Assembly: GCF_010730195.1 (NCBI RefSeq)
Contig: NZ_AP022613.1
Location: 4,030,001-4,094,000 of the forward strand
From: Mycobacterium conspicuum
GTDB lineage: Bacteria > Actinomycetota > Actinomycetes > Mycobacteriales > Mycobacteriaceae
Reading direction: 5' to 3'
DNA length: 64,000 bases
Shown here: in pieces, positions 52,375 through 60,942 of the stretch
How the letters are laid out: each line of letters begins with the position of its first letter
Position numbering within the stretch: position 1 is the first letter of the stretch
Position numbers and translations under genes: made by a program
Notes under the pieces: model-generated
The model's database searches: none
What the model saw: only the letters and a program-made list of their open reading frames with translations
Told to the model about the DNA's origin: nothing

Positions 52375-53871
52375 ATGACTAAAGGCCAGGACTGGGAGGA
52401 GACGCTCGACGATTTAGACCGTCGTCGTCGCCGCGCGTTGGCCATGGGCGGTCCGGAGCGGCTCGACAAGCACCGCGGCAAGGGGAAGCTCGACGCCCGC
52501 GCACGCATAGCCCGACTCCTCGATCCCGGCACCTTCCGCGAAATCGGCACCATGGTCGGCGGCGAGGTCGCCGCCGACGCGATCGTCACGGGCTCCGGTC
52601 TCATCAACGGGATGCCGGTGATGGTGGGCGCCGAGGACTTCACCACCCTGGCCGGCAGCATCGGGCCCGGCGGCAACTCCAAGCGCTATCGAATCGCCGA
52701 ACTGGCGCTGCGCGACAGGATCCCGCTGGTGATGCTGCTCGACGGCGCCGGCTTCCGTCCGACCGGTGGCCATTATGGGCGCACCCCGACCGATCTGCTC
52801 GCCCAGACTCAGTGCTCGGGCCGTGTGCCGACCGTCGCCGCGGTGCTCGGGCCATCGGCCGGGCACGGCGCCCTGGTCGCCCCGGTGTGCGACTTCCGCA
52901 TCATGAGCGCCCAGGGCGCGATCTTCACCGCCGGCCCACCCGTCGTCAAAGAATCCACCGGCGAAGAGATCTCGAAGGAGGATCTGGGCGGTCCGGGCGT
53001 CGCGCCGCTCAGCGGGGTGGTGCACAACCTGGCCGACGACGACGAGGCCGCGCTCGACGATGTTCGCCGCTACTTGTCGTATTTTCCGCCGAGCGCATGG
53101 TCCTACCCGCCGTCACAACCGGCCGACACCCTGGCCGAACCGCGTCCCACGCCGGAGTTGCTGGACATCGTGTCCCGGGACAACCGCCGCGTCTATGACA
53201 TGCGCGCGGTGCTCGACGTGGTCTTCGACCGCCCCGATTGGTTCGAGGTGCAGCCGCAATACGGCAGGGCGATCATCTGCGCCCTGGCGCATCTTGGCGG
53301 CCATCCCGTCGCGGTGGTCGCCAACCAACCGCAGGTGCTGGCCGGGTCCATCGACGCGGCGGCCGCGGACAAGGCGGCGCACTTCATCTTGGTGGCCGAT
53401 TCCTTCCACCTGCCGATCGTCTTCCTCGCCGACAACCCCGGAATGCTGCCGGGCAGCCGCTCCGAGCGCGAGGGCGTGCTGCGCGCCGGTGCACGGATGT
53501 TCGCGGCCCAGACGGCGGCCACGACGATCAAGCTGCACGTCACGCTGCGCAAGGCCTACGGGTTCGGTTCGATGGTGATGTCGCTCCTCGGCTTCGACCA
53601 CCAGAGCGGCACCTTCGCCTACCCCGGCGCCACGATGGGAGCCATGAGCGCCGCCGCGCTCAGTCGCGCGTCGCACGCCGGTGAGGACCTGTCGGCCAAA
53701 CTGCGCGACGCCGAGTTGCAGGCCTCCTTCCGGTCGGCCGAAGGGATGGGATTCGACGAACTCATCGATCCCCGCGAGACGCGTGACGCGCTACTGGCCT
53801 CTTTGCAACGCGCTGTGCAAAGCCGGCAGGCCGCCGCCGAACCGGTGAGCCGCACGGTCATCTTGCCGTAA
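52375..53871 (+). CDS. Acyl-CoA carboxylase carboxyltransferase subunit (AccD-like)
   Basis: 498 residues, close to the ~520 of AccD proteins. Typical segments: LDARARIARLLDPGTFREIG, DSIG-like oxyanion region GGHYGRT, FTAGPPVVKESTGEE, DNPGMLPGSRSER, RKAYGFGSMVM and YPGATMGAMSAAA. It transfers carboxyl from biotin to an acyl-CoA. No biotin carboxylase or carrier gene is adjacent, so it would use one encoded elsewhere; similar proteins also act in biotin-dependent acyl-CoA catabolism such as the AtuC/LiuB type. ATG after CGAAATAGGACGGAACC. A TetR gene follows 17 bases on. Confidence 0.9.
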   Translation: MTKGQDWEETLDDLDRRRRRALAMGGPERLDKHRGKGKLDARARIARLLDPGTFREIGTMVGGEVAADAIVTGSGLINGMPVMVGAEDFTTLAGSIGPGGNSKRYRIAELALRDRIPLVMLLDGAGFRPTGGHYGRTPTDLLAQTQCSGRVPTVAAVLGPSAGHGALVAPVCDFRIMSAQGAIFTAGPPVVKESTGEEISKEDLGGPGVAPLSGVVHNLADDDEAALDDVRRYLSYFPPSAWSYPPSQPADTLAEPRPTPELLDIVSRDNRRVYDMRAVLDVVFDRPDWFEVQPQYGRAIICALAHLGGHPVAVVANQPQVLAGSIDAAAADKAAHFILVADSFHLPIVFLADNPGMLPGSRSEREGVLRAGARMFAAQTAATTIKLHVTLRKAYGFGSMVMSLLGFDHQSGTFAYPGATMGAMSAAALSRASHAGEDLSAKLRDAELQASFRSAEGMGFDELIDPRETRDALLASLQRAVQSRQAAAEPVSRTVILP

Positions 53872-53888
53872 CTGCGAAGATGTAATCC

Positions 53889-54551
53889 GTGGCGGAACGA
53901 TGGACACGGCAGAGGCGCCTGGAACACACGCGCGAGGTGTTGTTGGACGCCGCCGAGGAAGTGTTTGCCAAGCGCGGGTTCGGCGGCGCAGCGCTGGAAG
54001 ACATCGCTGAGACAGCCGGATATACCCGCGGGGCGATCCACTCGCATTTCGGAACCAAAGAAGAACTATTTCTGGCCGCCTTCGAGCGTCACTTGCTCCG
54101 GTTTCTCAACGGTTTCGAAGACATCATCGGCGGCTTCGAAAGCCTCGCTGATCTCAACGTCGCCCAATTCGCCGAACGGTGGCGTGCACTGAACATCGCC
54201 GGGCCGGACAGCGCGGCGCTGGGTTACGAGTTCTCGCTATTTTTGCTACGCAACCCCGGCGCGCGAGAACGATTGGCGGCCAAGCGCGAAGAGACGATCC
54301 GGTCGCTGGCGAACTACATCACCACAAACATCGCGCGCCTCGGCGGCACGCTCACGATCCCGGCCGATGCTTTGGCGCGGGTGTTGATTGCCAGCCACGA
54401 AGGCGTCACCATCAGCGCGCATCTCGATGGCAACGATCTCTACGAGCCGTTCTTGCAAATGGTGATGTCCAACGTGGCGCCCAAGCCTGCCTCGCAGACT
54501 GCTCCGGCCAAGCGACCGCGGACTCGGCGAACCGGGGTCAAGGCAGTTTGA
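53889..54551 (+). CDS. TetR-family regulator
   Basis: 220 residues. N-terminal HTH (ALEDIAETAGYTRGAIHSHF) and a helical ligand domain; a Lys/Arg-rich tail (AKRPRTRRTG). GTG start 17 bases after the carboxyltransferase gene, so probably co-transcribed with it. Its first residues (MAERWTRQRRLEHTRE) nearly equal those of the convergent TetR at 54538, showing duplication. Candidate regulator of the operator at 52298. Confidence 0.9.
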   Translation: MAERWTRQRRLEHTREVLLDAAEEVFAKRGFGGAALEDIAETAGYTRGAIHSHFGTKEELFLAAFERHLLRFLNGFEDIIGGFESLADLNVAQFAERWRALNIAGPDSAALGYEFSLFLLRNPGARERLAAKREETIRSLANYITTNIARLGGTLTIPADALARVLIASHEGVTISAHLDGNDLYEPFLQMVMSNVAPKPASQTAPAKRPRTRRTGVKAV

Positions 54552-55140
54552 TCACCGATACGTACATGTCGAGGATCGGCCGATAAAGGTCGATGTCGTC
54601 GAGTTGGCTGTCCAGCATGACGGAATCGCTGGTGGCGATGAGGATGTGCGCAAAGGTCAACGGCGGAACCAGCAGCGTTCCGCCGAGTCGGTCGACTCCC
54701 TCCGCGATGAACTTCCCGAGAGTCTCGACGACCTCTAATCGTTTGGCCGCCACGCGTTCTCGCGCCTCGGGATTGCGGCGCAGATACAGGGTGAACTCGA
54801 GTCCCAACGCGGCGTGCGCGGCGCCGCGATCCGAACTGAGTTGGCGCCACCGCTGGGCAATGTCGTCGAGCTCGCGCGCTCCCAGCTCGCTGGCACCGGA
54901 CAGCACCTCGGCGAAATTGTCGAAGTAGCGACGCCAGTACCGGTCGCTGACCGCCAGGAACAGGTCTTCCTTCGTGGCGAAGTGCTTGTAGACCGCGCCT
55001 TTGGTGTAGCCCGCCGCGTCTGCAATGTCGTCGACAGTTGCTGGCGTGAAACCCTTTTCGGCGAACACCACCTCCGCCGCATCCAGCAGCAGCGAGCGCG
55101 TGTGTTCGACCCGTCGCTCCCGCGTCCAACGTTCAGCCAT
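54538..55140 (-). CDS. TetR-family regulator, paralogue of its neighbour
   Basis: 200 residues. HTH TVDDIADAAGYTKGAVYKHF, starts MAERWTRERRVEHTRS. It overlaps the paralogue at 53889 by 14 bases tail to tail and is divergent from the AveC-MoxR-VWA operon. The ATACTAGTTGGTAT element (55186-55199) in the divergent gap is a likely self-operator, making this the probable repressor of that operon. Confidence 0.9.
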   Translation of the reverse strand: MAERWTRERRVEHTRSLLLDAAEVVFAEKGFTPATVDDIADAAGYTKGAVYKHFATKEDLFLAVSDRYWRRYFDNFAEVLSGASELGARELDDIAQRWRQLSSDRGAAHAALGLEFTLYLRRNPEARERVAAKRLEVVETLGKFIAEGVDRLGGTLLVPPLTFAHILIATSDSVMLDSQLDDIDLYRPILDMYVSVIKLP

Positions 55141-55185
55141 GCGAGCGATTCTGCCACGGATCTCAGAAACGCTCTTGTTATTCAG

Positions 55186-55199
55186 ATACTAGTTGGTAT
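55186..55199. promoter_or_regulatory. ATAC-N6-GTAT element in TetR/AveC divergent gap
   Basis: ATACTAGTTGGTAT is an imperfect palindrome 45 bases from the TetR ATG and 30 bases before the AveC-like ATG. Placement fits a repressor site controlling both genes. It overlaps an AT-rich region that could also be the -10. Confidence 0.5.
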
Positions 55200-55228
55200 A
55201 TTCACGCATGCCGGAAGGAGACGGAGCC

Positions 55229-56365
55229 ATGACCGAATCGCTGAGCAGGGTGGCCGCACTCGGTAACCAGCCCGCTTCGACGCCGAAGCCGGTACGGGCC
55301 TGGGCCATCGCCGGCGGGGCCATCCTGGCTTTTCAGCTGTACGTCTGGATCAGCTGGATGACCGGCCCCTATTTCAAGCGCGTGCCCGCAGGGCCAAGCG
55401 ATCCGCCGACGCTGATGAAGGTGGTCCTGCTCACCTGGACGGCCGTCATCGTGCTCGGCCTGCCAGTCGGCATCTACTACTTCATCGTGCGGCCATGGCG
55501 GCGAGAACGGCGAATCACGCTGGACGGCATGCTGTTGCTGGCGTGCGGCTTGTTGTTTTTTCAGGATCCGCTGCTGAACTACTTCAGCACCTGGAGCACC
55601 TACAACAGCTGGATGTTCAATCGGGGCTCGTGGGTGAAGGACATCCCCGGCTGGATGTCATACGGGGAACCGGGCCGCATGATGGCCGAACCCCTGCTGA
55701 TGAATGCGCCGGGTTACTCGTACGGGGTCCTGCTGTGCACGATCCTCGGCTGCTGGGTCATGCGCAAAGCGAAATCCCGCTGGCCCAATATCAGCAACGC
55801 CGGCCTGATCGGCGTCCTGATTGTCTGGACCTTCTTCTTCGACATGGTCATGGAGGGCTTGTTCCTGATGCCGATGGGGCTCTACATCTACCCCGGCGCA
55901 ATCAAGTCCTTGTCCATCAATGCCGGCACCTACTACCAATGGCCGGTGTACGAAGGGCTGATGTGGGGCGGCGTACAGGCGGGGCTGTGCGCTTTGCGCT
56001 TCTTCACCGACGACCGCGGCCGGACATTCGTCGAACGGGGGCTGGAGCAAATCCAGGGCGGGTTCGCCAAACAGCAACTCACCCGCTTCCTGGCGATCTT
56101 CGCCGCGTGCAGCATGTTCTTCTTTGTGTTCTACAACATTCCGGCGCAGTGGTTCGCCATGCATCAGGATCCCTGGCCCGCTGACATCACGAAGCGCTCC
56201 TACTTCCTGATGGGAATCTGCGGCGACAAGACCGACCGACTCTGCCCCGATCCGTCGCTTCCGGTGCCGCAGAAAAACTCCGGCTACATCAATCCCGATG
56301 GCAAGCTTGTGCTTCCGGACGGCGTCAAGCTCCCGACGATCGTTCCCTTCGACAGGGGGAAGTGA
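55229..56365 (+). CDS. AveC-family (spirocyclase-like) integral membrane protein
   Basis: 378 residues with about seven membrane segments (near 22-44, 64-88, 98-116, 160-178, 190-220, 243-262, 290-310) and a soluble C-terminal part with two Cys (GICGDKTDRLCPDP). It resembles the AveC family; AveC forms the spiroketal in avermectin synthesis and mycobacterial relatives have no known reaction. Conserved-looking polar residues within or beside membranes (FFFDMVMEG, YYQWPVYEG, FQDPLLNYF) could form an active site. ATG at 55229 after GGAAGGAGACGG. First gene of a four-gene operon. Confidence 0.82.
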   Translation: MTESLSRVAALGNQPASTPKPVRAWAIAGGAILAFQLYVWISWMTGPYFKRVPAGPSDPPTLMKVVLLTWTAVIVLGLPVGIYYFIVRPWRRERRITLDGMLLLACGLLFFQDPLLNYFSTWSTYNSWMFNRGSWVKDIPGWMSYGEPGRMMAEPLLMNAPGYSYGVLLCTILGCWVMRKAKSRWPNISNAGLIGVLIVWTFFFDMVMEGLFLMPMGLYIYPGAIKSLSINAGTYYQWPVYEGLMWGGVQAGLCALRFFTDDRGRTFVERGLEQIQGGFAKQQLTRFLAIFAACSMFFFVFYNIPAQWFAMHQDPWPADITKRSYFLMGICGDKTDRLCPDPSLPVPQKNSGYINPDGKLVLPDGVKLPTIVPFDRGK

Positions 56366-56369
56366 GGTA

Positions 56370-57179
56370 TTGACCAGCCAGCCCACCACGATTCGCGCGC
56401 AGGCGCCGTTCTACAAAGCGGTCGGCGACGAGGTGGCCATCTTTCGCGCCGCCGCTCGCCGCGGCCTGCCGGTGCTGCTGAAGGGACCCACGGGATGTGG
56501 GAAGACCCGCTTCGTGGAGGCGATGGCCCACGAGCTAGGTCGCGAGCTGATAACCGTTGCGGGCCATGAGGATATGACGTCGGCGGATCTGGTGGGCCGG
56601 TTTCTGCTCAAGGGCGGAGAGACGGTCTGGGTGGACGGGCCGCTGACCCGCGCCGTGCGCGACGGCGCCATCTGTTATCTGGACGAAGTGGTGGAGGCCC
56701 GCCAGGACACCACCGTGGTCATCCATCCGCTCGCCGATCACCGTCGTGAGCTTCCGGTCGATCGGCTCGCCACTACATTGCCGGCGGCTCCGGGATTTCA
56801 GCTGGTCATCTCCTACAACCCCGGCTACCAAAGCGTCCTGAAGAACATCAAAGAGTCGACCCGTCAACGCTTCGTCGCCATCACGCTCGGGTTCCCGCCC
56901 GTCGAGATCGAGACGGAAGTGGTTGCCTACGAAGCCGGCATCGACCTTGCGACCGCCCGCGCTCTGGTCACACTCGGTGACGCGATACGGCACCTGTCGG
57001 GTTCTCCGCTTCGCGAAGTATCGTCGACGCGCATGCTGATCCTGGCCGGTGGCCTGGTCGCCGAAGGCCTGAGCCTGCGCAGCGCGGTCCAGTCGGCCGT
57101 CGTCGAGGCGCTCACCGACGATCCGGACGTGGTTCGCGCCCTCGGCGAACTCGCCGACGCCGTGCTGCCCCGGACGTGA
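56370..57179 (+). CDS. MoxR-type AAA+ ATPase (CbbQ/NirQ/NorQ group)
   Basis: 269 residues. Walker A GPTGCGKT near 45-52, Walker B CYLDEVVEA near 108-115, sensor region VISYNPGYQS and arginine-finger stretch ESTRQRF. CbbQ/NorQ-type ATPases work with VWA proteins (CbbO/NorD) to activate or load metal into partner enzymes. TTG start at 56370, preceded by GTGAGG and four bases after the upstream stop; it overlaps the VWA gene by four bases. The client enzyme could be the AveC-like membrane protein or an oxygenase (inference). Confidence 0.9.
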   Translation: MTSQPTTIRAQAPFYKAVGDEVAIFRAAARRGLPVLLKGPTGCGKTRFVEAMAHELGRELITVAGHEDMTSADLVGRFLLKGGETVWVDGPLTRAVRDGAICYLDEVVEARQDTTVVIHPLADHRRELPVDRLATTLPAAPGFQLVISYNPGYQSVLKNIKESTRQRFVAITLGFPPVEIETEVVAYEAGIDLATARALVTLGDAIRHLSGSPLREVSSTRMLILAGGLVAEGLSLRSAVQSAVVEALTDDPDVVRALGELADAVLPRT

Positions 57180-58864
57180 CCGCCGCAAACCCGAACGACC
57201 CCAACCGGTTTCGACTGCTCGCAACCTACATTGCCGGCAGGGCGGTCGACGTCGCCGAGACCTCGGCGGGCGAACGGGCGTATACCGACGGCAAGGTCGT
57301 CTTCGTCTCGGTTCGCCGTCCCCGGGCCGAGCAGCGCCGCGAGATGCTAATTCAGAGCGCTCTGCTGGGCGCGGGCAGTCTCGATCGACGACTGGTCAAG
57401 GCGCTACGAGCCCGCCCCGCGCTCGCACGCCGCTACCTCACGCTCGAAGGTCACCGTGCGCTTGCCGAACTCACCCGGCGGGTCCCACTCGCCGTCGCGC
57501 TGTGCCCTGATGGCCCACCGCGTACCGCAAGTGCCGATGAATCACTCGAGATGGCCAGGGGGCCAGCGGAAATCGCCGATCCGCCGGATTGGTTCGGGGT
57601 AATCCGACCGTCCCGGCTACTGGCGTCGTCGGACGGCTCGCGAGCCACCGACAAGGAGCTGCGCCTGCAATTCGATACCGTCGACCGGCCCGAGACTGAC
57701 GCCGACGGGGAGCCTGAGCGGGAGAGCAAGATCCTCAAACTGTTTGAGAGCCCATTGTTTAACTCGCGCACTGTGTCGAACTTTTTCCGCACAGTACTGG
57801 GTAGCTCGCGCTCCCCCGGTGACAGCGCCGCCGGTGCGGAGATGCAGGTTCGCGCAGTTCGGCGTGCGCACGCCCCGGGAGCACATTCCAGGCCGGTGCC
57901 AACCAAGATCCGCTTCACCGATGACCGCAATTCTGCTGCCGCGGCGGGCGTCGGCGGTGCGCTGTACCCGGAGTGGGACGAATACAACACGCGCTATCGG
58001 CCGGAGTGGTGCCGGGTGATCGACTTCCCGCTGACGGTCCCCGCCGATGTCAGCCACGCCGGTGTACCGCACGACGAAGTGCTGCGCCGTCGGTTGTCCC
58101 GCGTCGGCCTCGGCCCCAAGGTGCTGCGCGGCCGCCCCGACGGCGACGAGCTGGACATCGAGGCGCTGATCAACCTTTTCGTCGACCTGCGGTCCGGCTA
58201 CTCGCCACCCGAACATGTCTACCTGGAACGCCGCAAGCTTGCCCGCAACCTCGGCGTGCTCATCTTGCTGGACGCCTCGGGGTCGGCCACCGAGACGGAT
58301 CCGGACGGCCTGGCCGTCCACGATCACCAACGACTCGCGGCCGCCACGCTGGCGGTCACCCTCGAAGAGCTCGGCGACCGCGTCGCCGTCTACGCGTTCC
58401 GATCACAAGGCCGGCACGCCGTGCATCTGCCGTCGATCAAAGCATTCAGCAATCGGTTCGGCGCCATGGAACGCGCTCGCCTCAACCAACTGCAGCCCTC
58501 CGGCTACACGCGCCTCGGTGCCGGCATCCGCGGCGCCGGTGCAATCCTCAAAGCGGGTGCCGGCACACCAAACCGGTTGCTGCTCGTCCTCTCCGATGGT
58601 TTTCCCTATGACGACGGCTACGAAGGCCGCTACGCCGAAGCCGACGCCGCGAAAGCCCTTGACGAGCTCCGTATGGAAGGTGTTGCCTGCCTGTGTCTTT
58701 CCGTCGGCACGGGGATCATCGGGTCCGCCGATACGCTCGAGCGGGTCTTCGGCTCGGCCAGCTATGCCAGTGCGGCGACCCTGGCCGACCTCAGCCCGCA
58801 GATGGATGAACTGTTCCTGTCTGCCCTGCGGGAACTCAGTGCACCGGTGCCTCGGAGAGGATGA
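57176..58864 (+). CDS. VWA-domain protein (NorD/CbbO-like)
   Basis: 562 residues. The N-terminal ~330 are helical with low similarity; the C-terminal ~220 form a von Willebrand A domain with the metal site LLDASGSATETD (DxSxS near residue 364) and LVLSDGFPYDDGYEG. This layout is that of NorD/CbbO partners of MoxR ATPases. GTG start overlaps the ATPase stop (GTGA) and its own stop overlaps the next start (ATGA), so subunit ratios are probably coupled. Confidence 0.9.
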   Translation: MTAANPNDPNRFRLLATYIAGRAVDVAETSAGERAYTDGKVVFVSVRRPRAEQRREMLIQSALLGAGSLDRRLVKALRARPALARRYLTLEGHRALAELTRRVPLAVALCPDGPPRTASADESLEMARGPAEIADPPDWFGVIRPSRLLASSDGSRATDKELRLQFDTVDRPETDADGEPERESKILKLFESPLFNSRTVSNFFRTVLGSSRSPGDSAAGAEMQVRAVRRAHAPGAHSRPVPTKIRFTDDRNSAAAAGVGGALYPEWDEYNTRYRPEWCRVIDFPLTVPADVSHAGVPHDEVLRRRLSRVGLGPKVLRGRPDGDELDIEALINLFVDLRSGYSPPEHVYLERRKLARNLGVLILLDASGSATETDPDGLAVHDHQRLAAATLAVTLEELGDRVAVYAFRSQGRHAVHLPSIKAFSNRFGAMERARLNQLQPSGYTRLGAGIRGAGAILKAGAGTPNRLLLVLSDGFPYDDGYEGRYAEADAAKALDELRMEGVACLCLSVGTGIIGSADTLERVFGSASYASAATLADLSPQMDELFLSALRELSAPVPRRG

Positions 58865-59871
58865 GACACATGAAAGTGTTGTTGACGGGTGCGCTGGGCA
58901 GTATCGGCGCGGCCAGTCTGGCGGCGTTGCTTGACGAGGGCCACGACGTCGTCGGCTTCGACCTCGAATCTCGCAGGGCACGCGACCTCGCCTCCGGCTT
59001 CTCGGGTTTTGGGGGCCGGGCCCGGTTCGTCTGGGGCGACATCACCGATCCGGAATCGCTGCGACATGCGCTGGCCGGCGTGGACGCGGTCGTCCACCTG
59101 GCGGCCATCATTCCGCCCTACTCGGACAAGGCGCCCGAGTTGGCTCGCAGGGTAAACCTCGATGCCACATTGGATTTGATTGCGCAGATGGAGGCCTCAC
59201 CCACGGCCAAGCGGCTGGTGTTCGCATCGTCGCAAGGGATCTTCGGCGACCTCCAGGATCGCGAACCGCCGCTGCGGGCGGACACGCCGGTCTGCCCCAC
59301 CGACGCGTACGGGCGCCAGAAGGTCGCGTGCGAGCAGGCGATCCGCCAGTCTGGATTGCGGTGGAGCATTCTGCGGCTCTCGGCGGTCACGCCCCTGCAC
59401 CTGCAGGCACAGGACCCGAGCATCATGTTCGAGATCAGCCCCGACGCGCGATTTGAGTTCCTCCATCCCGCCGACGCCGGAACCGCTTTCGCCCGCGCCG
59501 TGGCGTGCGAGGCGTCGATCGGAAAGGTATTGAACATCGCGGGCGGCGAAAACTGCCGCATGACCTACTACGACTTTGTCAACGCCCTGATGGGTGCGAT
59601 GGGGATCGGCCCGCTGCCGATCGATGCATTCGTGCGACAGCGGCCGCCGCGCTACTTTGGCGACTGGGCCGACACGGCGGAAAGCCAGCAGCTGCTGCGG
59701 TACCAGCAGCGAGGGCTTGATGCGCAGCTGGACGATATGAGAAGAGACTTCGGCGCCAAAAGGCACATCGTCCGATTCGTTCGCCCGCTGGCGACGTGGT
59801 TTGTGGTCCGCAGCTCCGCCTACCTCAAAACGAACCGCGAGCGTGCGCGCCTGCACAACGACACGCCGTAA
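58861..59871 (+). CDS. NAD-dependent epimerase/dehydratase-type reductase
   Basis: 336-residue extended SDR: TGALGSIGAASLAALL near the start, WGDITDPES, VVHLAAIIPP, Ser in FASSQGIFG and YGRQKVACEQ (Tyr, Lys). May act as epimerase, dehydratase or 3-beta-hydroxysteroid-dehydrogenase-like reductase. Fourth gene of the AveC-type operon, overlapping the VWA gene by four bases. Its stop lies inside a long hairpin (59833-59900). Confidence 0.9.
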   Translation: MRHMKVLLTGALGSIGAASLAALLDEGHDVVGFDLESRRARDLASGFSGFGGRARFVWGDITDPESLRHALAGVDAVVHLAAIIPPYSDKAPELARRVNLDATLDLIAQMEASPTAKRLVFASSQGIFGDLQDREPPLRADTPVCPTDAYGRQKVACEQAIRQSGLRWSILRLSAVTPLHLQAQDPSIMFEISPDARFEFLHPADAGTAFARAVACEASIGKVLNIAGGENCRMTYYDFVNALMGAMGIGPLPIDAFVRQRPPRYFGDWADTAESQQLLRYQQRGLDAQLDDMRRDFGAKRHIVRFVRPLATWFVVRSSAYLKTNRERARLHNDTP

Positions 59872-59900
59872 CCGGCGTACAACTGCGCACGCTCGCGGTT
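59833..59900. terminator. Long inverted repeat between convergent genes, likely bidirectional terminator
   Basis: Perfect 16-base arms AACCGCGAGCGTGCGC (59833-59848) and GCGCACGCTCGCGGTT (59885-59900) around a 36-base loop. The left arm is in the end of the plus-strand epimerase gene, the right covers the last bases of the minus-strand LLM gene. No T-tract, as usual in mycobacteria. The large loop makes an RNA-level role plausible but unproven. Confidence 0.65.
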
Positions 59901-60942
59901 AGGTCGCGGCGCGATAGGCCGTGACGATCGGCTCCAGCTCGTCGGGAGTCGCGCCGTGCATGATCACCGCGTCGGCCCCGTAGTCGAATTCGGCGCGGAT
60001 GCGCTCGACGCACTGCTGGGCCGATCCGGTGGCCGAGGGCTCCAGCCACTCGTCGGGTATCAGCGTCGCGATGTGCTCGATCTGTTCGGGGGTGGCCTTG
60101 TGGTCGATCCCGCCGGCGATGGACGTCACCACCGAATCTTCCCGGAACCGTTGCAGCACAGCGGGATCCCAGCCGTTGGTGCTGACCAACAGATCACCGT
60201 ATCCCTGCAGATAGGTGGCCAGCCGCGCCACGGTCTTCTTCAGCCGCAACTGTTCCGGAAGGTGGTCGCCGACCGTGGCGAAGCACGACCACACCCGCAC
60301 GCTCTCCGGATCGCGGCCCGCCTTTTCCGCGGCGGATTTGACCGTTTTGACGCAGCGCCGCAACGTTTCCGGGGTGAAATAGGTGTGCAGTATCACGTCG
60401 TCGAACGCACGGCCACCGAGCGCCAACGTGTTCGGGCCGAAGGCCACCAGCGCCAACCGGATGTCTTCGTTGAAGTCCGGATCCAGAAACAGAATGGGAT
60501 ACTTGCCCATCGGGCCGTCGTGGTTGAAGATCACCTCGCCGTGCCACAGGCGGCGCATCACCTGAGCCCAGTCCTCCATCTGCGCGGTCGTGACCGCCGG
60601 TATCCCGAACGCCCCGTAGATCGCGGCGATGCCGCGGCCGATGCCCAGCGTGAACCGGCCGCCCGAGAGCCGGTGCATGGTGGTGGCCCACGACCCGGTG
60701 ATCAACGGGTGGCGGGTGTTGTGATTGGTTGCGGCGGTGGCGATCTGCATCCGGCTGGTCACCGCACACGCGGCACCGACCAGTGACGACGCCTCCTTAA
60801 CGTTCCAGCGCTCGGAGATGAACGCCGTGCCGAATCCCAACTCCTCGCCGCGGCGAGCCTCGTCCATCAAAGTTGCCGGCCCTTCACCGCCGGCCCCCGC
60901 CAGCAGGTAGTACCCCAGCTCGTCAAGCGCGCGATCACTCAA
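59899..60942 (-). CDS. LLM-class F420-dependent oxidoreductase
   Basis: 347 residues: GYYLLAGAGGEGPATLMDEA, LGFGTAFISERWNVKEA, IATAATNHNTRHPLITGSWA, LSGGRFTLGIGRGIAAIYG. These are characteristic of mycobacterial F420 LLM enzymes. I chose TTG at 60942 because AAGGAG lies seven bases upstream and the start overlaps the previous stop (TTGA); TTG at 60969 is less likely. Part of a minus-strand run with the SnoaL-like and hydrolase genes. Confidence 0.88.
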   Translation of the reverse strand: MSDRALDELGYYLLAGAGGEGPATLMDEARRGEELGFGTAFISERWNVKEASSLVGAACAVTSRMQIATAATNHNTRHPLITGSWATTMHRLSGGRFTLGIGRGIAAIYGAFGIPAVTTAQMEDWAQVMRRLWHGEVIFNHDGPMGKYPILFLDPDFNEDIRLALVAFGPNTLALGGRAFDDVILHTYFTPETLRRCVKTVKSAAEKAGRDPESVRVWSCFATVGDHLPEQLRLKKTVARLATYLQGYGDLLVSTNGWDPAVLQRFREDSVVTSIAGGIDHKATPEQIEHIATLIPDEWLEPSATGSAQQCVERIRAEFDYGADAVIMHGATPDELEPIVTAYRAAT

